This document shows positions 1 through 8,324 of a stretch of 38,484 bases of DNA, one piece after another; the stretch's first letter is position 1; each line of letters begins with the position of its first letter. The DNA lies in assembly GCA_903926465.1 (NCBI GenBank), contig CAIYJE010000108.1:1-38484 (forward strand), written 5' to 3'. Below the pieces are notes generated by a model. The model searched no databases and was not told the origin of the DNA. It worked only from the letters and a program-made list of their open reading frames with translations. Source of the stretch: an uncultured Planctomycetales bacterium (GTDB lineage: Bacteria; Planctomycetota; Planctomycetia; Isosphaerales; Isosphaeraceae). A program made the position numbers and the translations under genes.

Positions 1-150
1 CGCGAACGGAAGTGAGCGACCCTCTCTCATGGAAAAATCAGGACCAGCAACACAAGGTTCACCAGCCACGCGATTTCTTCTTACAGAGCCGCGAACGGAA
101 GTGAGCGACCCTCTCTCATGGAAAAATCAGGACCAGCAACATAAGGTTCA
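1..150. repeat. 61-bp direct repeat, two copies (1-61 and 90-150)
   Basis: Positions 1-61 and 90-150 are identical except for one base (C at 53, T at 142), a period of 89 bp. The first copy starts at the window edge, so the array may continue to the left. The repeat core contains GAACGGAAGTGAGCGACC. A 63-codon open frame runs through both copies, but it is made of repeat sequence and is not called as a gene. Confidence 0.9.
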
Positions 151-250
151 TGGACGTTGCGTTTTGTTCTTTCTCGCTGGCAAAGAACCTGGTGTTCACA
201 GCCCGGAGATGTCCTGCTGAGTGGGTCGCTCATTGCCATTCGCGGCTCTG
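84..250. repeat. imperfect inverted repeat, arms 84-115 and 219-250
   Basis: The stretch 219-250 is the reverse complement of 84-115 at 28 of 32 positions by manual alignment. The arms therefore embrace the second direct-repeat copy plus about 70 bp. This resembles the edges of a small non-autonomous mobile element or a degenerate palindromic intergenic repeat. No transposase lies nearby. Confidence 0.7.
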
Positions 251-458
251 TTTAAAGAACGGGCCTTTGGCCCTCAAGACTTGCCCTGTGCCCTGCTTTC
301 GTGAAATTCTATGAAACAGCTATCCACACAGTTGTGGGTAATCGACAGGTCTGAAGTAAAACCTCGCCGTTCCGCAAGCAGGGTCTGTTTGTTTCCCGAT
401 CGTTCAACGAACCGATCCATCCACTGCTCATTGATAACCATTTCCTGGAGACACACAC
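251..458. other. intergenic region before the first gene
   Basis: I see no convincing coding frame here. The only structure is a head-to-head pair of 9-mers close to the DnaA-box consensus (CTATCCACA at 320-328 and TGTGGGTAA at 333-341). A purine-rich TGGAGA just before 459 can serve as ribosome binding site for the first gene. Confidence 0.5.
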
Positions 459-1175
459 ATGGCCTGGCCATTACCTGAGGGGGGAGTTCTGGGGATCTTT
501 GCGAAGCAACCGCAGCCGGGGACCGTGAAAACGCGGCTGGCGGTTGAACTGGGCGAAGCCCGCGCGGCCGAGATTGCCGAGGCGCTGCTGTTTGACACAC
601 TCGATGTCTGGAGCGTGGCCGGTGGCTTACTGGCCGAGGGGGGCCGCAAAGTGCTGGTGTTTGCCCCGGCCGATGCCGGCCCCTGGTTTGATACGCGTGT
701 GCCCAGTGAGTTTGCGCTTCAGCCGCAGGCCGAGGGAGATCTGGGCGAGCGTTTGAACCAGTTCATTCTGGGCGAGTTCGCCAACGGGGCCAGCAAGGTG
801 GTGGTCATTGGGGCCGATAGCCCAACGCTGGACCCCACCTATCTCGTCTCGGCGTTCTTGTTACTGGACCATAAAGATATGGTGATTGGACCGGCCACCG
901 ATGGCGGCTTTGTGCTGCTGGGCGTGAAGGCCCCCTTCAACCCGGCCATTCTGGAAGGCATTGACTGGAGCACGCCCGAGGTTCTGGCACAACTGGTCAC
1001 CAACCTCCAGCGCATCCAGCACACGGTTGCCCTGCTCCCCCCTTGGTATGACGTGGATACCCCCGAAAGCTGGCGTATGCTCAGAGGCCACGTGATGGGC
1101 ATGCTGGCCGCCGGCAAGGATGACGCCATTGGCCCACGCCTGGCCAGCCTGCTGGAACTGGGTGGTAGCCACTAA
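459..1175 (+). CDS. DUF2064 / TIGR04282-family glycosyltransferase-like protein
   Basis: A 238-residue cytosolic protein with a GT-A-like nucleotide-sugar-transferase fold. Family hallmarks are visible: FAKQPQPGTVKTRL near residues 14-27 (nucleotide-binding loop), the acidic motif GADSP at 118-122, and GPATDGGFVLLG at 144-155. Full length for the family, with no signal peptide. The ATG is preceded by TGGAGA at suitable spacing. Family members are often annotated 'rSAM/selenodomain-associated transferase 1' or arsenosugar-associated glycosyltransferase, but no radical-SAM or selenium gene is present here, so the acceptor is unknown. It converges on the minus-strand gene ending at 1210. The family call is strong; the substrate is not knowable from sequence. 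Confidence 0.88.
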   Translation: MAWPLPEGGVLGIFAKQPQPGTVKTRLAVELGEARAAEIAEALLFDTLDVWSVAGGLLAEGGRKVLVFAPADAGPWFDTRVPSEFALQPQAEGDLGERLNQFILGEFANGASKVVVIGADSPTLDPTYLVSAFLLLDHKDMVIGPATDGGFVLLGVKAPFNPAILEGIDWSTPEVLAQLVTNLQRIQHTVALLPPWYDVDTPESWRMLRGHVMGMLAAGKDDAIGPRLASLLELGGSH

Positions 1176-1209
1176 CGTCCCCGCTGACTTTGGGGCCCTC
1201 TTGCTCCGT

Positions 1210-2397
1210 TCACTCCCCGGGCGGCTTGCCCAGAGAATCGAGCCGCCTGGACAGCACGCGCATCCGGCGCGAGAGGTCGAGCACAATCAGCATCGGTGCG
1301 GCCCAGAGCAAGGCCAGGCCAGCCATGGCGGCAAACAGACCCAGCAGCGAATAGGCAACCGGTACCGTTCCCAGTCGGTAGTTGAGGAAGGCGCGAGGGT
1401 CGCCGGTCATTGCCACCGAGCCCAGTCCACCGATCAGGAGCAAGGCCGGAACCGCCACCGTGCAAACGATGCTGGCGGCCATCAAGAATCGGGCGACGGT
1501 TTCCACGAACGGCACATACCAGGGCTCACGGCTCACCCTGGGCATCGCTTCCTCTTCGCTGCCGGTGGCCGCGGCCGCCTTGGCCGTGCGTGGGCTCAGC
1601 GGTTCCGCTTCCTCAACAATCAGGTTCGGTAACAACACGGGGGCCGCCGCCACCGGAACTGGTTCGGCGGCAGCAGCCACGGCATAGGTCTGGGCCGGCT
1701 CAGTAGCCAAGGCGGCCGGCGTAGGGGCCGGTTTCTGGACCGGCGCGGGGGCGGCAACCGGCACGGCCGGTTCAGGGCGTCTGGGGGGCGGGGCCGGCTG
1801 TGGCTGTTGTGGTGTGGCTGGCGGTGTTACGTGTGGAGCTGGCGTCAGCTTGGCCGTGGTCTCTGGGCGTGCAGAAACAACCGGCGCCGGCTTGGCCGCT
1901 GGTTTCTTGACGGGGGACGGCGAAGCTACCGGCAGGGTGGCAGACACTGGCATGGGCTGGCTGGCCGGGGCAGCCTGAGGCGGAACCCCAGACCCAGAAG
2001 GGGCTGGTGCGGTGGATGCTTCTTGAAGCCAGGAGAAGTTCACGCCCCCACCGGCACCGGCGGGTGAATTGGGGGTCTGAAATGCTGGAAACTGAGTGGA
2101 GCCAACCTGAGGCTGGGGGACCGAAGCCGTGCCTTGCTCTTCAGACCGCAGCCAGGGCAGGTCCAGGGCGTCGTTGGATTCTCGATCATCCACGGCCGCC
2201 CAGGCGGCTGCCGGTTCCGGCGTAGCGCCTGCTCCCGCAAGCGTTGGCGTTGGGCCGGAAGTGGCCGGGGCCGAATCCGCACTGGAGGTGGGAATTGCCA
2301 GCACAGCGCCGCACTGCGGGCACCGGACCTGTTTACCCGCGAACTCTGCGCGGGCCTTCATCCGTTTCCCGCACGTGCAAACAAACGAGATGCTCAT
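1210..2397 (-). CDS. zinc-ribbon, Pro/Ala-rich, C-terminal membrane protein (unknown function)
   Basis: 395 residues in three parts. The N-terminal zinc ribbon has CxC at residues 7-9 and CPQC at 26-29. A long low-complexity Pro/Ala/Val linker spans roughly residues 45-275. The C-terminal part has two or three hydrophobic segments (about 300-385) and a basic tail. This layout recurs in planctomycete proteins of unknown function. Its ATG overlaps the stop of the upstream glycosyltransferase in an ATGA (2394-2397), implying translational coupling. No enzymatic motif was seen. A regulatory or structural membrane-tethered role is possible but is only a guess. Confidence 0.82.
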   Translation of the reverse strand: MSISFVCTCGKRMKARAEFAGKQVRCPQCGAVLAIPTSSADSAPATSGPTPTLAGAGATPEPAAAWAAVDDRESNDALDLPWLRSEEQGTASVPQPQVGSTQFPAFQTPNSPAGAGGGVNFSWLQEASTAPAPSGSGVPPQAAPASQPMPVSATLPVASPSPVKKPAAKPAPVVSARPETTAKLTPAPHVTPPATPQQPQPAPPPRRPEPAVPVAAPAPVQKPAPTPAALATEPAQTYAVAAAAEPVPVAAAPVLLPNLIVEEAEPLSPRTAKAAAATGSEEEAMPRVSREPWYVPFVETVARFLMAASIVCTVAVPALLLIGGLGSVAMTGDPRAFLNYRLGTVPVAYSLLGLFAAMAGLALLWAAPMLIVLDLSRRMRVLSRRLDSLGKPPGE

Positions 2398-3710
2398 AGC
2401 TGGATCCGATCGGGCGGGTCGTCTTTGGTGGTAGAGAGGTCAGCAGAGCCAGACCGTGATGGTTTTTGCGGGGTCAGAGCCAATTCCAGGACCTGGCAGG
2501 CCTGGTCGATGGCCTGGCTGGCATTCAGCCGCGCGGCCAGGCGCTGGGCACGTTCTGGAATGGCCGGGTCATCCAGCAAGGCATGCAGTTCTCGGGCAAC
2601 CGCTGGCCCCCGGAATTTGCTGGGGGCCAGGCTCCGGCCCACCCCCAGCCGTTCCAGCCGGGCCGCGTTATCCGGCTGGTCGTGCGCCATCGGCATCACA
2701 AGCTGGGGCAGGCCCGCCGCCAGCGCCTGGGCAGTGGTCCCAATCCCTCCATGATGCACCAGCGCCGCAGCCTGGGGAAGCAGCCGGCCAAATGGAACAT
2801 AGGTGAAGTGGCGAACGTTCGCCGGCAGGGCTTGGGGAATTTGCTCAGGAAACCGGGCGAGCAAGATGGCCCGGCGGCCCAGCAGAGCGGTTGCCTCCAC
2901 GGCGGCCTGAAAGAATTCCGCGCCATGCTTCATGGCCGAGCCGGCCGTGAAGACCACCGGCAGGCTTCCTGCGTCCAGAAACTGCTGAACTTCAGGGTCG
3001 ATCTCGCGATGGGCACTCTCATCGAACAGCGGAAACCCAGCCAGGGTCACGTGGGGCGGCCAATCTGCCTGCGGTGGGGCAAACCAGGCGGGAAACAGGC
3101 CCAGCACCGCGGTGGGTGAATGCCACCAGTTCATGAACCGGCTCACCTTGGGCAAGCCCAGGGTGGCACGAAAGCCGTTGATCCGGGGCCCGAACAGCCG
3201 ATCGACCACCGTGGCGTCCAGCAGCCGGAACATGACCCGCCGACCCCAGACCGGTAACCGCCTGATCAACGGATAGTAGGGCAAAACCGGCGGCTCCAGG
3301 GCGCTCCGGAACACGGCCGGCTGAAGGTGGACCGTGACCAGGGGAACCCCCTTGGCCTCTTGCGCCACGCGTGCTCCGAACGCGGTGACCGGGGCCGCCA
3401 CCACTGTCTCGCCTGGAACGTAGCGATCCAGGATGAGCTCATAGAGCGGCTCCATCATCCTGGAAGACATCTCGACCACAATCTGAAACCCACGAAGCGG
3501 GCTCCAGAGCAACGGGTTTTCGGTGGCCTCCACAAACATTTGCTCGGTGCCCAGCGGCAAAAAGTCGAGCCCGGCCCGGGCCGCCAGGTCTGCAAAGTGG
3601 GGGTTGGTGATCAACGTCACCCGGTGCCCACGCTCCTTCAAAGCCAGCCCCATCGCCACGAACGGATGCACGTCGCCATGACTTCCCACCGCCACCAGTA
3701 GAACGTGCAC
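2394..3710 (-). CDS. GT1-family glycosyltransferase (MGT / UDP-glucosyltransferase-like)
   Basis: 438 residues with the GT-B two-Rossmann architecture. The N-terminal domain opens with VAVGSHGDVHPFVAMG, typical of sterol/macrolide glucosyltransferases. The C-terminal nucleotide-sugar site has HHGGIGTTAQAL at 319-330 and AHDQPDNA at 342-349, the donor-binding signature. The start is GTG with AAGG upstream. The expected reaction is transfer of a sugar from a nucleotide donor to a lipid or secondary-metabolite acceptor at the cytosolic face; the acceptor is unknown. It overlaps the next gene by 4 bp. A C-terminal tail of about 30 residues beyond the GT-B fold is Ser/Asp-rich and looks unstructured. 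Confidence 0.9.
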   Translation of the reverse strand: MHVLLVAVGSHGDVHPFVAMGLALKERGHRVTLITNPHFADLAARAGLDFLPLGTEQMFVEATENPLLWSPLRGFQIVVEMSSRMMEPLYELILDRYVPGETVVAAPVTAFGARVAQEAKGVPLVTVHLQPAVFRSALEPPVLPYYPLIRRLPVWGRRVMFRLLDATVVDRLFGPRINGFRATLGLPKVSRFMNWWHSPTAVLGLFPAWFAPPQADWPPHVTLAGFPLFDESAHREIDPEVQQFLDAGSLPVVFTAGSAMKHGAEFFQAAVEATALLGRRAILLARFPEQIPQALPANVRHFTYVPFGRLLPQAAALVHHGGIGTTAQALAAGLPQLVMPMAHDQPDNAARLERLGVGRSLAPSKFRGPAVARELHALLDDPAIPERAQRLAARLNASQAIDQACQVLELALTPQKPSRSGSADLSTTKDDPPDRIQL

Positions 3711-3802
3711 GCATCACCTTCATCGTTCAAAAAACCGGCGAATCCCGATCGACGGATGACAAACCGCATCCGTCGATCGAAATCCATATTACGCCAACGA
3801 TC

Positions 3803-4291
3803 TCAGATGGTGACCGGCTTGCCCAGCTTGCGGCGCACGGCTACGAACTGGCCGGCATGCATCAGCGGGTGGCCACCGCACATGCTCAGCAGCATGCCGA
3901 CCGTGGAGGCATACGGAGGAAACTTTTCGTCGGTTCGGTCCAGATCCGCTTCGGAAAGGCTCTCTAGCACCGCCAGCGTGGCCGCGCGCTGGGCACTCCA
4001 GAGTTCGTTGTACTTGGCAACACTGTAGAACTTCTCCGGGGCATCTTCGTTGAAACAATCACGCCCGTGGCCCACTTCAAAATCGGCCGGCAGCGCGGGG
4101 CTGGAGCCGGGCTTGATCATTTCCACCATGTGCCGCTCTGAGCTGATCAGGTGCCCAAGCTGCCAGGCGATGTTGTTCATCCCGGCGACCGGCCGAACCA
4201 GAAGGTCGGCATCGGTCAGATCCTTGAGGTAAGACTGAATGACGTGGTCACTCGTGCCCAGCGTGTGCTGAATGATCGCTTTACCGCTCAT
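3803..4291 (-). CDS. DinB-like four-helix-bundle protein (DinB_2 superfamily)
   Basis: 162 residues, all-helical by appearance. Three His positions match the DinB/YfiT metal-binding pattern: one in QLGHLI near residue 47 and two in the C-terminal GGHPLMHAGQF near 140-150. Homologues are small metal-binding proteins, some acting as bacillithiol or mycothiol S-transferases, many uncharacterised. The ATG follows a GAGG-containing stretch. It lies between a secreted propeller gene and a glycosyltransferase on the same strand, with gaps of about 70-90 bp. The exact reaction is unknown. Confidence 0.82.
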   Translation of the reverse strand: MSGKAIIQHTLGTSDHVIQSYLKDLTDADLLVRPVAGMNNIAWQLGHLISSERHMVEMIKPGSSPALPADFEVGHGRDCFNEDAPEKFYSVAKYNELWSAQRAATLAVLESLSEADLDRTDEKFPPYASTVGMLLSMCGGHPLMHAGQFVAVRRKLGKPVTI

Positions 4292-4363
4292 GTTGAGAAA
4301 AACCTCAGGCTAAAAACTTGGAGAGAACGAACGTGAGTGAACGGAAATGGCAAGGCCCCCAGG

Positions 4364-5434
4364 TCAGGGGCGGGTCGCGGTGCCGGCTGGCTCGGGCTCG
4401 ATCACGAAGTCGGCGATGAAGAGCTGGCTCTTCTTGTTGGGGGTTCGGCCGCTGGAAGTCCACATCAGCCGCTTGCCGTCCGGGCTGAACACGGGCAGGC
4501 CGTCAAACCCCTCATGGAACGTGATCCGGTCTTGCTTGCCGGAGTCCACGTCCATCAGGTAAATCTCATAATTGCCGTGACCGTGCTTGCTGGTGGCATA
4601 CACAATGTGGCGGCTGTCACTGTACCAGTATGGGCCCCAGTTCACCTCTTCGTTGTCGGTGAGCTGGCGTTCGGCCCCCCCCTGCACGCTGTTGACAAAC
4701 ACCTGCAAAAGATCGTTACTCTTGCGATCACTGCGGTAAATCAGCCGCTTACCGTCCGGGCTAATGAACGGGCCACCGTCATATCCCTTGGCGTTGGTGA
4801 TCCGGCGCGGGTGGGAGCCATCGGCGTCCATCACATAAATCTCGGCATCACCATCGCGGAACGACGTGAACGCAATGGTTTTGCCGTCGGCCGAATAGCT
4901 GGCCTCGGCATCATAACCCGGAGTGTCGGTTAGCTGGACCAAGGGAGCCTGTGGGTTGGTCAGGTCCCGCACAAAAATGTCGGTGTACTCAGGAAACTCC
5001 CACTTGTAGCGCTCAGTTCGGCTGTAGGCCGGCCCTCGCGGTGGGCCCAGCTTGTCCACATCGGGATCCAGATGGTTCGAGCTGAAAAGCACCGCTTTAC
5101 CGTCGGGCCGAAAGTATGCGCAGGTGCAGCGTCCCTTGCCGGTCGAGATCAGTTTGGGAACGGCGTCGGCCGAAAGTTCGGCCCTGTAAATTTGATAGCC
5201 ATCCTCGTTGGGATGCGGTGAATGAAAAATCGAAAGCGGGATGGGCGGGACCGCCTGAAACACGATCGACTGCCCGTCTGGCGAAAAATATCCCTCGCCC
5301 GCGCGGTCAAACCCGTAGGTAACCTGGCGAATATTCTTGAGATGGCGGGCTTCCTGAGCGGCGTCTTCGGCCGTCTGGGCCACCGCTTCAGGCCGCTGCG
5401 CCAGGGTTGCGACAATCAGACACAAAGCAAGCAT
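4364..5434 (-). CDS. secreted TolB-like / WD40 (PD40) beta-propeller protein
   Basis: 356 residues. The N-terminal hydrophobic stretch LALCLIVATLAQ followed by A-x-A-like sites near residue 20 suggests export. The remainder has repeated PD40 blades recognisable by S-P/A-D-G-K: FSPDGQSIVFQA, RPDGKAVLFSS, SADGKTIAFTSFRDGDAEIYVMDADG, SPDGKRLIYRSDRK and SPDGKRLMWTS. It therefore resembles the TolB C-terminal propeller without the TolB N-terminal domain or neighbouring tol-pal genes. The ATG has GGGAG upstream at good spacing. A periplasmic protein-interaction scaffold is likely; the partner is unknown. Confidence 0.85.
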   Translation of the reverse strand: MLALCLIVATLAQRPEAVAQTAEDAAQEARHLKNIRQVTYGFDRAGEGYFSPDGQSIVFQAVPPIPLSIFHSPHPNEDGYQIYRAELSADAVPKLISTGKGRCTCAYFRPDGKAVLFSSNHLDPDVDKLGPPRGPAYSRTERYKWEFPEYTDIFVRDLTNPQAPLVQLTDTPGYDAEASYSADGKTIAFTSFRDGDAEIYVMDADGSHPRRITNAKGYDGGPFISPDGKRLIYRSDRKSNDLLQVFVNSVQGGAERQLTDNEEVNWGPYWYSDSRHIVYATSKHGHGNYEIYLMDVDSGKQDRITFHEGFDGLPVFSPDGKRLMWTSSGRTPNKKSQLFIADFVIEPEPAGTATRP

Positions 5435-5624
5435 GGTTCACTCCCAGGGGGGTCGTTCGCAAGAGTCGTTTGGGACTGCCGTCTTTCCCCTGCTCGACGG
5501 CCTGCCTAGTATAAGCCGGGCACTCTGAGTCGCCAACCAACCAACCCCACTCACGCCACTGGCGGCGGCCCTGCTTGCGCCTTGCCTCTGGCTGTTTCTC
5601 TCGTGACGGAAGGTAGCTTCGTTC

Positions 5625-6176
5625 GTGAAGATTTACACCAAAACTGGCGATGACGGTACCACCGGACTCCTGGCCCCCGGCCGGGTTGGCAAAGATTGTC
5701 CCCGCATTGAGGCCTACGGCACGGTCGATGAACTGAACGCGGCCCTGGGCGTGGCCCGGGCGTCCAAGCTAGACGCCGTGTCTGACCTGGTGGTGGCCCA
5801 GATTCAGGATGACCTGTTCGTAGTTGGCTCGGCCCTGGCCGATCCCAGCCCGGAAGGCCGCTTCTACCACGCGGTTCATGGCGAACGGGTGGCCCGGCTG
5901 GAACAAGAGATTGATCGCCTGGACACCGAACTGCCCCCGCTGACCCAGTTCATCCTGCCGGGGGGCACCCTGGGCGCGGCTCAACTGCACCTGGGCCGGA
6001 CCATCTGCCGCCGCGCCGAGCGTCAGGTGATCAGGCTCATGCACCAGCCTGGCGAGCACGTGGCCCACGAGATTCTGGTTTACCTCAACCGCCTGAGCGA
6101 CCTGCTGTTCGTGCTCGCTCGCGCCGTCAACCATCGGGCCGGCGTGACAGACACCCCCTGGGGCGGCCTGGGATAA
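5625..6176 (+). CDS. pduO: cob(I)yrinic acid a,c-diamide adenosyltransferase, PduO type
   Basis: 183 residues. Starts at GTG with GGAAGG upstream. The N-terminal ATP-binding motif TKTGDDGTTGL lies at residues 5-15, followed by EAYGTVDELNAALG. The C-terminal half has RTICRRAERQVIRL and YLNRLSDLLFVLARAVNH, all diagnostic of PduO-type ATP:cob(I)alamin adenosyltransferases. The enzyme transfers the 5'-deoxyadenosyl group of ATP to Co(I) corrinoid to form coenzyme B12 and acts as a cytosolic trimer. Full length. No other cobalamin gene is in the window, so it probably serves salvage. The hydrolase gene downstream has its own strong ribosome binding site and no evident functional link. Confidence 0.95.
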   Translation: MKIYTKTGDDGTTGLLAPGRVGKDCPRIEAYGTVDELNAALGVARASKLDAVSDLVVAQIQDDLFVVGSALADPSPEGRFYHAVHGERVARLEQEIDRLDTELPPLTQFILPGGTLGAAQLHLGRTICRRAERQVIRLMHQPGEHVAHEILVYLNRLSDLLFVLARAVNHRAGVTDTPWGGLG

Positions 6177-6350
6177 GTTGAGCTAAGTTTGGCATGTCAA
6201 CCCCGAGGGGCCACTCCAAATCTGGGGATTCAGTCCGAAACAACTACCACTGCGGCGTCCAGGCTTGCGTTCGCACCAAGAGCCAGGACAATTGTAGGGA
6301 AGCAAAGGGCGGTACGGAGGGCGGGCCAGCGGCACCTGGGAGGAGCGGCA

Positions 6351-8309
6351 ATGCGCAACACTGTTGAGCCAGGCAGGCTGCAAGCACACGTGAACTGGGG
6401 CCAGGTGATTGTGCTGGCAACGGCACTGGCGGTGTGTAGCTTGATGTTGCTCAGCATCGCTACCGCCCGGATGAGCCCGCAGCAACCTGCCAGCGCACGA
6501 CCGGCCGAGTATGAAGTCGTCCCAGAAACCGACGTCATGATTCCCATGCCCGATGGGGTTCGGCTGGCGGCCGATATCTATCGCCCGGCACGCGGGGGTA
6601 AACCGGTGGAAGGCAAGTTCCCCACCCTGCTCACTCGGACCCCCTACGGCAAGGGAGACGGCAAGCTGGGCGAAGGGGCCTTCTACGCGGCGCGGGGATA
6701 TGTGGTGGTGAGTAATGATATCCGCGGCCGGTACAAGAGCGAGGGAACCTGGCGGTTGATGACGGATGACCCAGGCGATGGCCTGACGATGGTGGAATGG
6801 ATCGCCCAGCAGCCATGGTCCGATGGCAAGGTGGGCACGTTTGGCACCAGCTATCCAGGCGGTACCCAGCATGCGCTGGCGGAAATGAACCCGCCCCACC
6901 TCACCACCATGGTGCCGGTCGACGCCCTGTCCAATTGTGGCGTGGCCGGCATGCGGCACGGGGGTGCGTTCGAACTCCGGTTCGTCAACTGGATCTTCCA
7001 GATTGGTGCCCCCAACAGCCAGGCGGCCCTGGCCAACCCTGCGCTTCAGGCCGCCCTGATCGAGAACGGCCGCAGAATTCGCGAACATGTGGATTCCATG
7101 CCGATCACGGTCGGCAACACGCCTCTGAAGGTGGTGCCTGAGTACGCCAACTGGGCCACCGAGGCGTTGCAGAGTGGCCCCGAGGCCCCGTTCTGGCACG
7201 TCAAGGGCATGTCGGTGGTTGATCATGTGAATGATTACGCGGATGTGCCTGTGCTGCATATCACCGGCTGGTATGACTCCTGGACCCGCCAGGTCTCCAT
7301 GAATTACGAGGCTCTGTCCAAAGCCAAACGGTCACCCCAGCGGCTGATGCTGGGTCCGTGGACTCACGGCGGCCAGGGCTCGAATGTGGCGGGCGAGGTG
7401 GAATTCTCAAGCGATGCCGCCATCGACCTCACCAATCTCAGGCTCCGCTGGTATGACCACTGGATGCGCAACGATGAGAACGGCGTGGATCGGGAACCGC
7501 CGGTTTTGATCTATGTCATGGGCACTGGGCCAGACCACAAGAGCCGCGATGGCCGCCTGATGCACGGCGGCTACTGGCGCCATGAGCAAGAATGGCCGCT
7601 GGCGCGCACGCAGAAGCAAAGTCTTTACCTGAACCCTGACGGGCGGCTGACCACGGAACGCCCCGGGCAGGCTTCCGCCCCAGTGGTTTTCACGTTCGAC
7701 CCCAACCACCCGGTGCCCACCATCGGCGGTAATATCAGCAGTAACCAGGGCTTGATGACCAACGGCGGCTACGACCAGCGCCCCCGTGATGATACCCACG
7801 CCGCCACCAACCGCCTGCCCCTCTCTGAACGCCCAGACGTGCTCGTGTATCGCACCGAGCCACTGACCGAAGACATGGAAGTGACCGGCACCGTCAACGT
7901 CCACCTGACCGTCTCATCTTCGGCTCCCGATACCGACATCACCGCCAAGCTGATCGACGAGATTCCTCCCAGCCCCGACTATCCCCTGGGCTTCGACCTC
8001 AACATTGGCGACTCGATTCTGCGAATGCGGTACCGCGAGGGACTCGACCACCAGGCCCCGGCTCTGAAGCCCGACCAGGCGTATCCCGCCACCATTCCGC
8101 TCTACCCCACGTCAAACGTGTTCAAGAAGGGCCACCGGATCCGGATCGACGTGTCCAGTAGCAATTACCCCCGGTTCGACGTGAATCCCAACACCGGTGC
8201 CCCCCTGGGCCAGGGACGCGTCCGGCGGCCGGCCGAGAACACGATCCACCACACCGGTGGGGCATCTTACGTGGAGTTGCCGGTCATTCCCGCAGCGTCC
8301 ACACCCTGA
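6351..8309 (+). CDS. CocE/NonD family hydrolase (X-Pro dipeptidyl-peptidase-like, S15-type)
   Basis: I place the start at ATG 6351, directly behind GGGAGGAG; an upstream in-frame TTG would add 54 residues without protein character. The 652-residue product has a single N-terminal hydrophobic segment (about 17-37), so it is exported or inner-membrane anchored. The alpha/beta-hydrolase triad is visible: Ser167 in GTSYPG, Asp309 in GWYDSW and His339 in PWTHGG. A C-terminal jelly-roll domain (about 400-650) follows, as in cocaine esterase, glutaryl-7-ACA acylase and X-Pro peptidases. Expected chemistry is hydrolysis of an ester, amide or prolyl peptide bond outside the cytoplasm. The substrate cannot be assigned. 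Convergent with the next gene, 15 bp away. Confidence 0.92.
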   Translation: MRNTVEPGRLQAHVNWGQVIVLATALAVCSLMLLSIATARMSPQQPASARPAEYEVVPETDVMIPMPDGVRLAADIYRPARGGKPVEGKFPTLLTRTPYGKGDGKLGEGAFYAARGYVVVSNDIRGRYKSEGTWRLMTDDPGDGLTMVEWIAQQPWSDGKVGTFGTSYPGGTQHALAEMNPPHLTTMVPVDALSNCGVAGMRHGGAFELRFVNWIFQIGAPNSQAALANPALQAALIENGRRIREHVDSMPITVGNTPLKVVPEYANWATEALQSGPEAPFWHVKGMSVVDHVNDYADVPVLHITGWYDSWTRQVSMNYEALSKAKRSPQRLMLGPWTHGGQGSNVAGEVEFSSDAAIDLTNLRLRWYDHWMRNDENGVDREPPVLIYVMGTGPDHKSRDGRLMHGGYWRHEQEWPLARTQKQSLYLNPDGRLTTERPGQASAPVVFTFDPNHPVPTIGGNISSNQGLMTNGGYDQRPRDDTHAATNRLPLSERPDVLVYRTEPLTEDMEVTGTVNVHLTVSSSAPDTDITAKLIDEIPPSPDYPLGFDLNIGDSILRMRYREGLDHQAPALKPDQAYPATIPLYPTSNVFKKGHRIRIDVSSSNYPRFDVNPNTGAPLGQGRVRRPAENTIHHTGGASYVELPVIPAASTP

Positions 8310-8324
8310 CCCGGCGGTGCTTGA

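Noticed and set aside
29-220. 63-codon open frame at the left edge
   Set aside because: It is built from the direct-repeat copies and has no protein character.
6189-6350. TTG-initiated 54-residue extension of the CocE/NonD hydrolase
   Set aside because: The extension is Arg/Thr-rich without pattern, while ATG 6351 has a strong GGGAGGAG and starts a membrane segment.
6183-7259. 358-codon minus-strand open frame
   Set aside because: Antisense to the hydrolase with a His/Gly/Arg-rich shadow composition.
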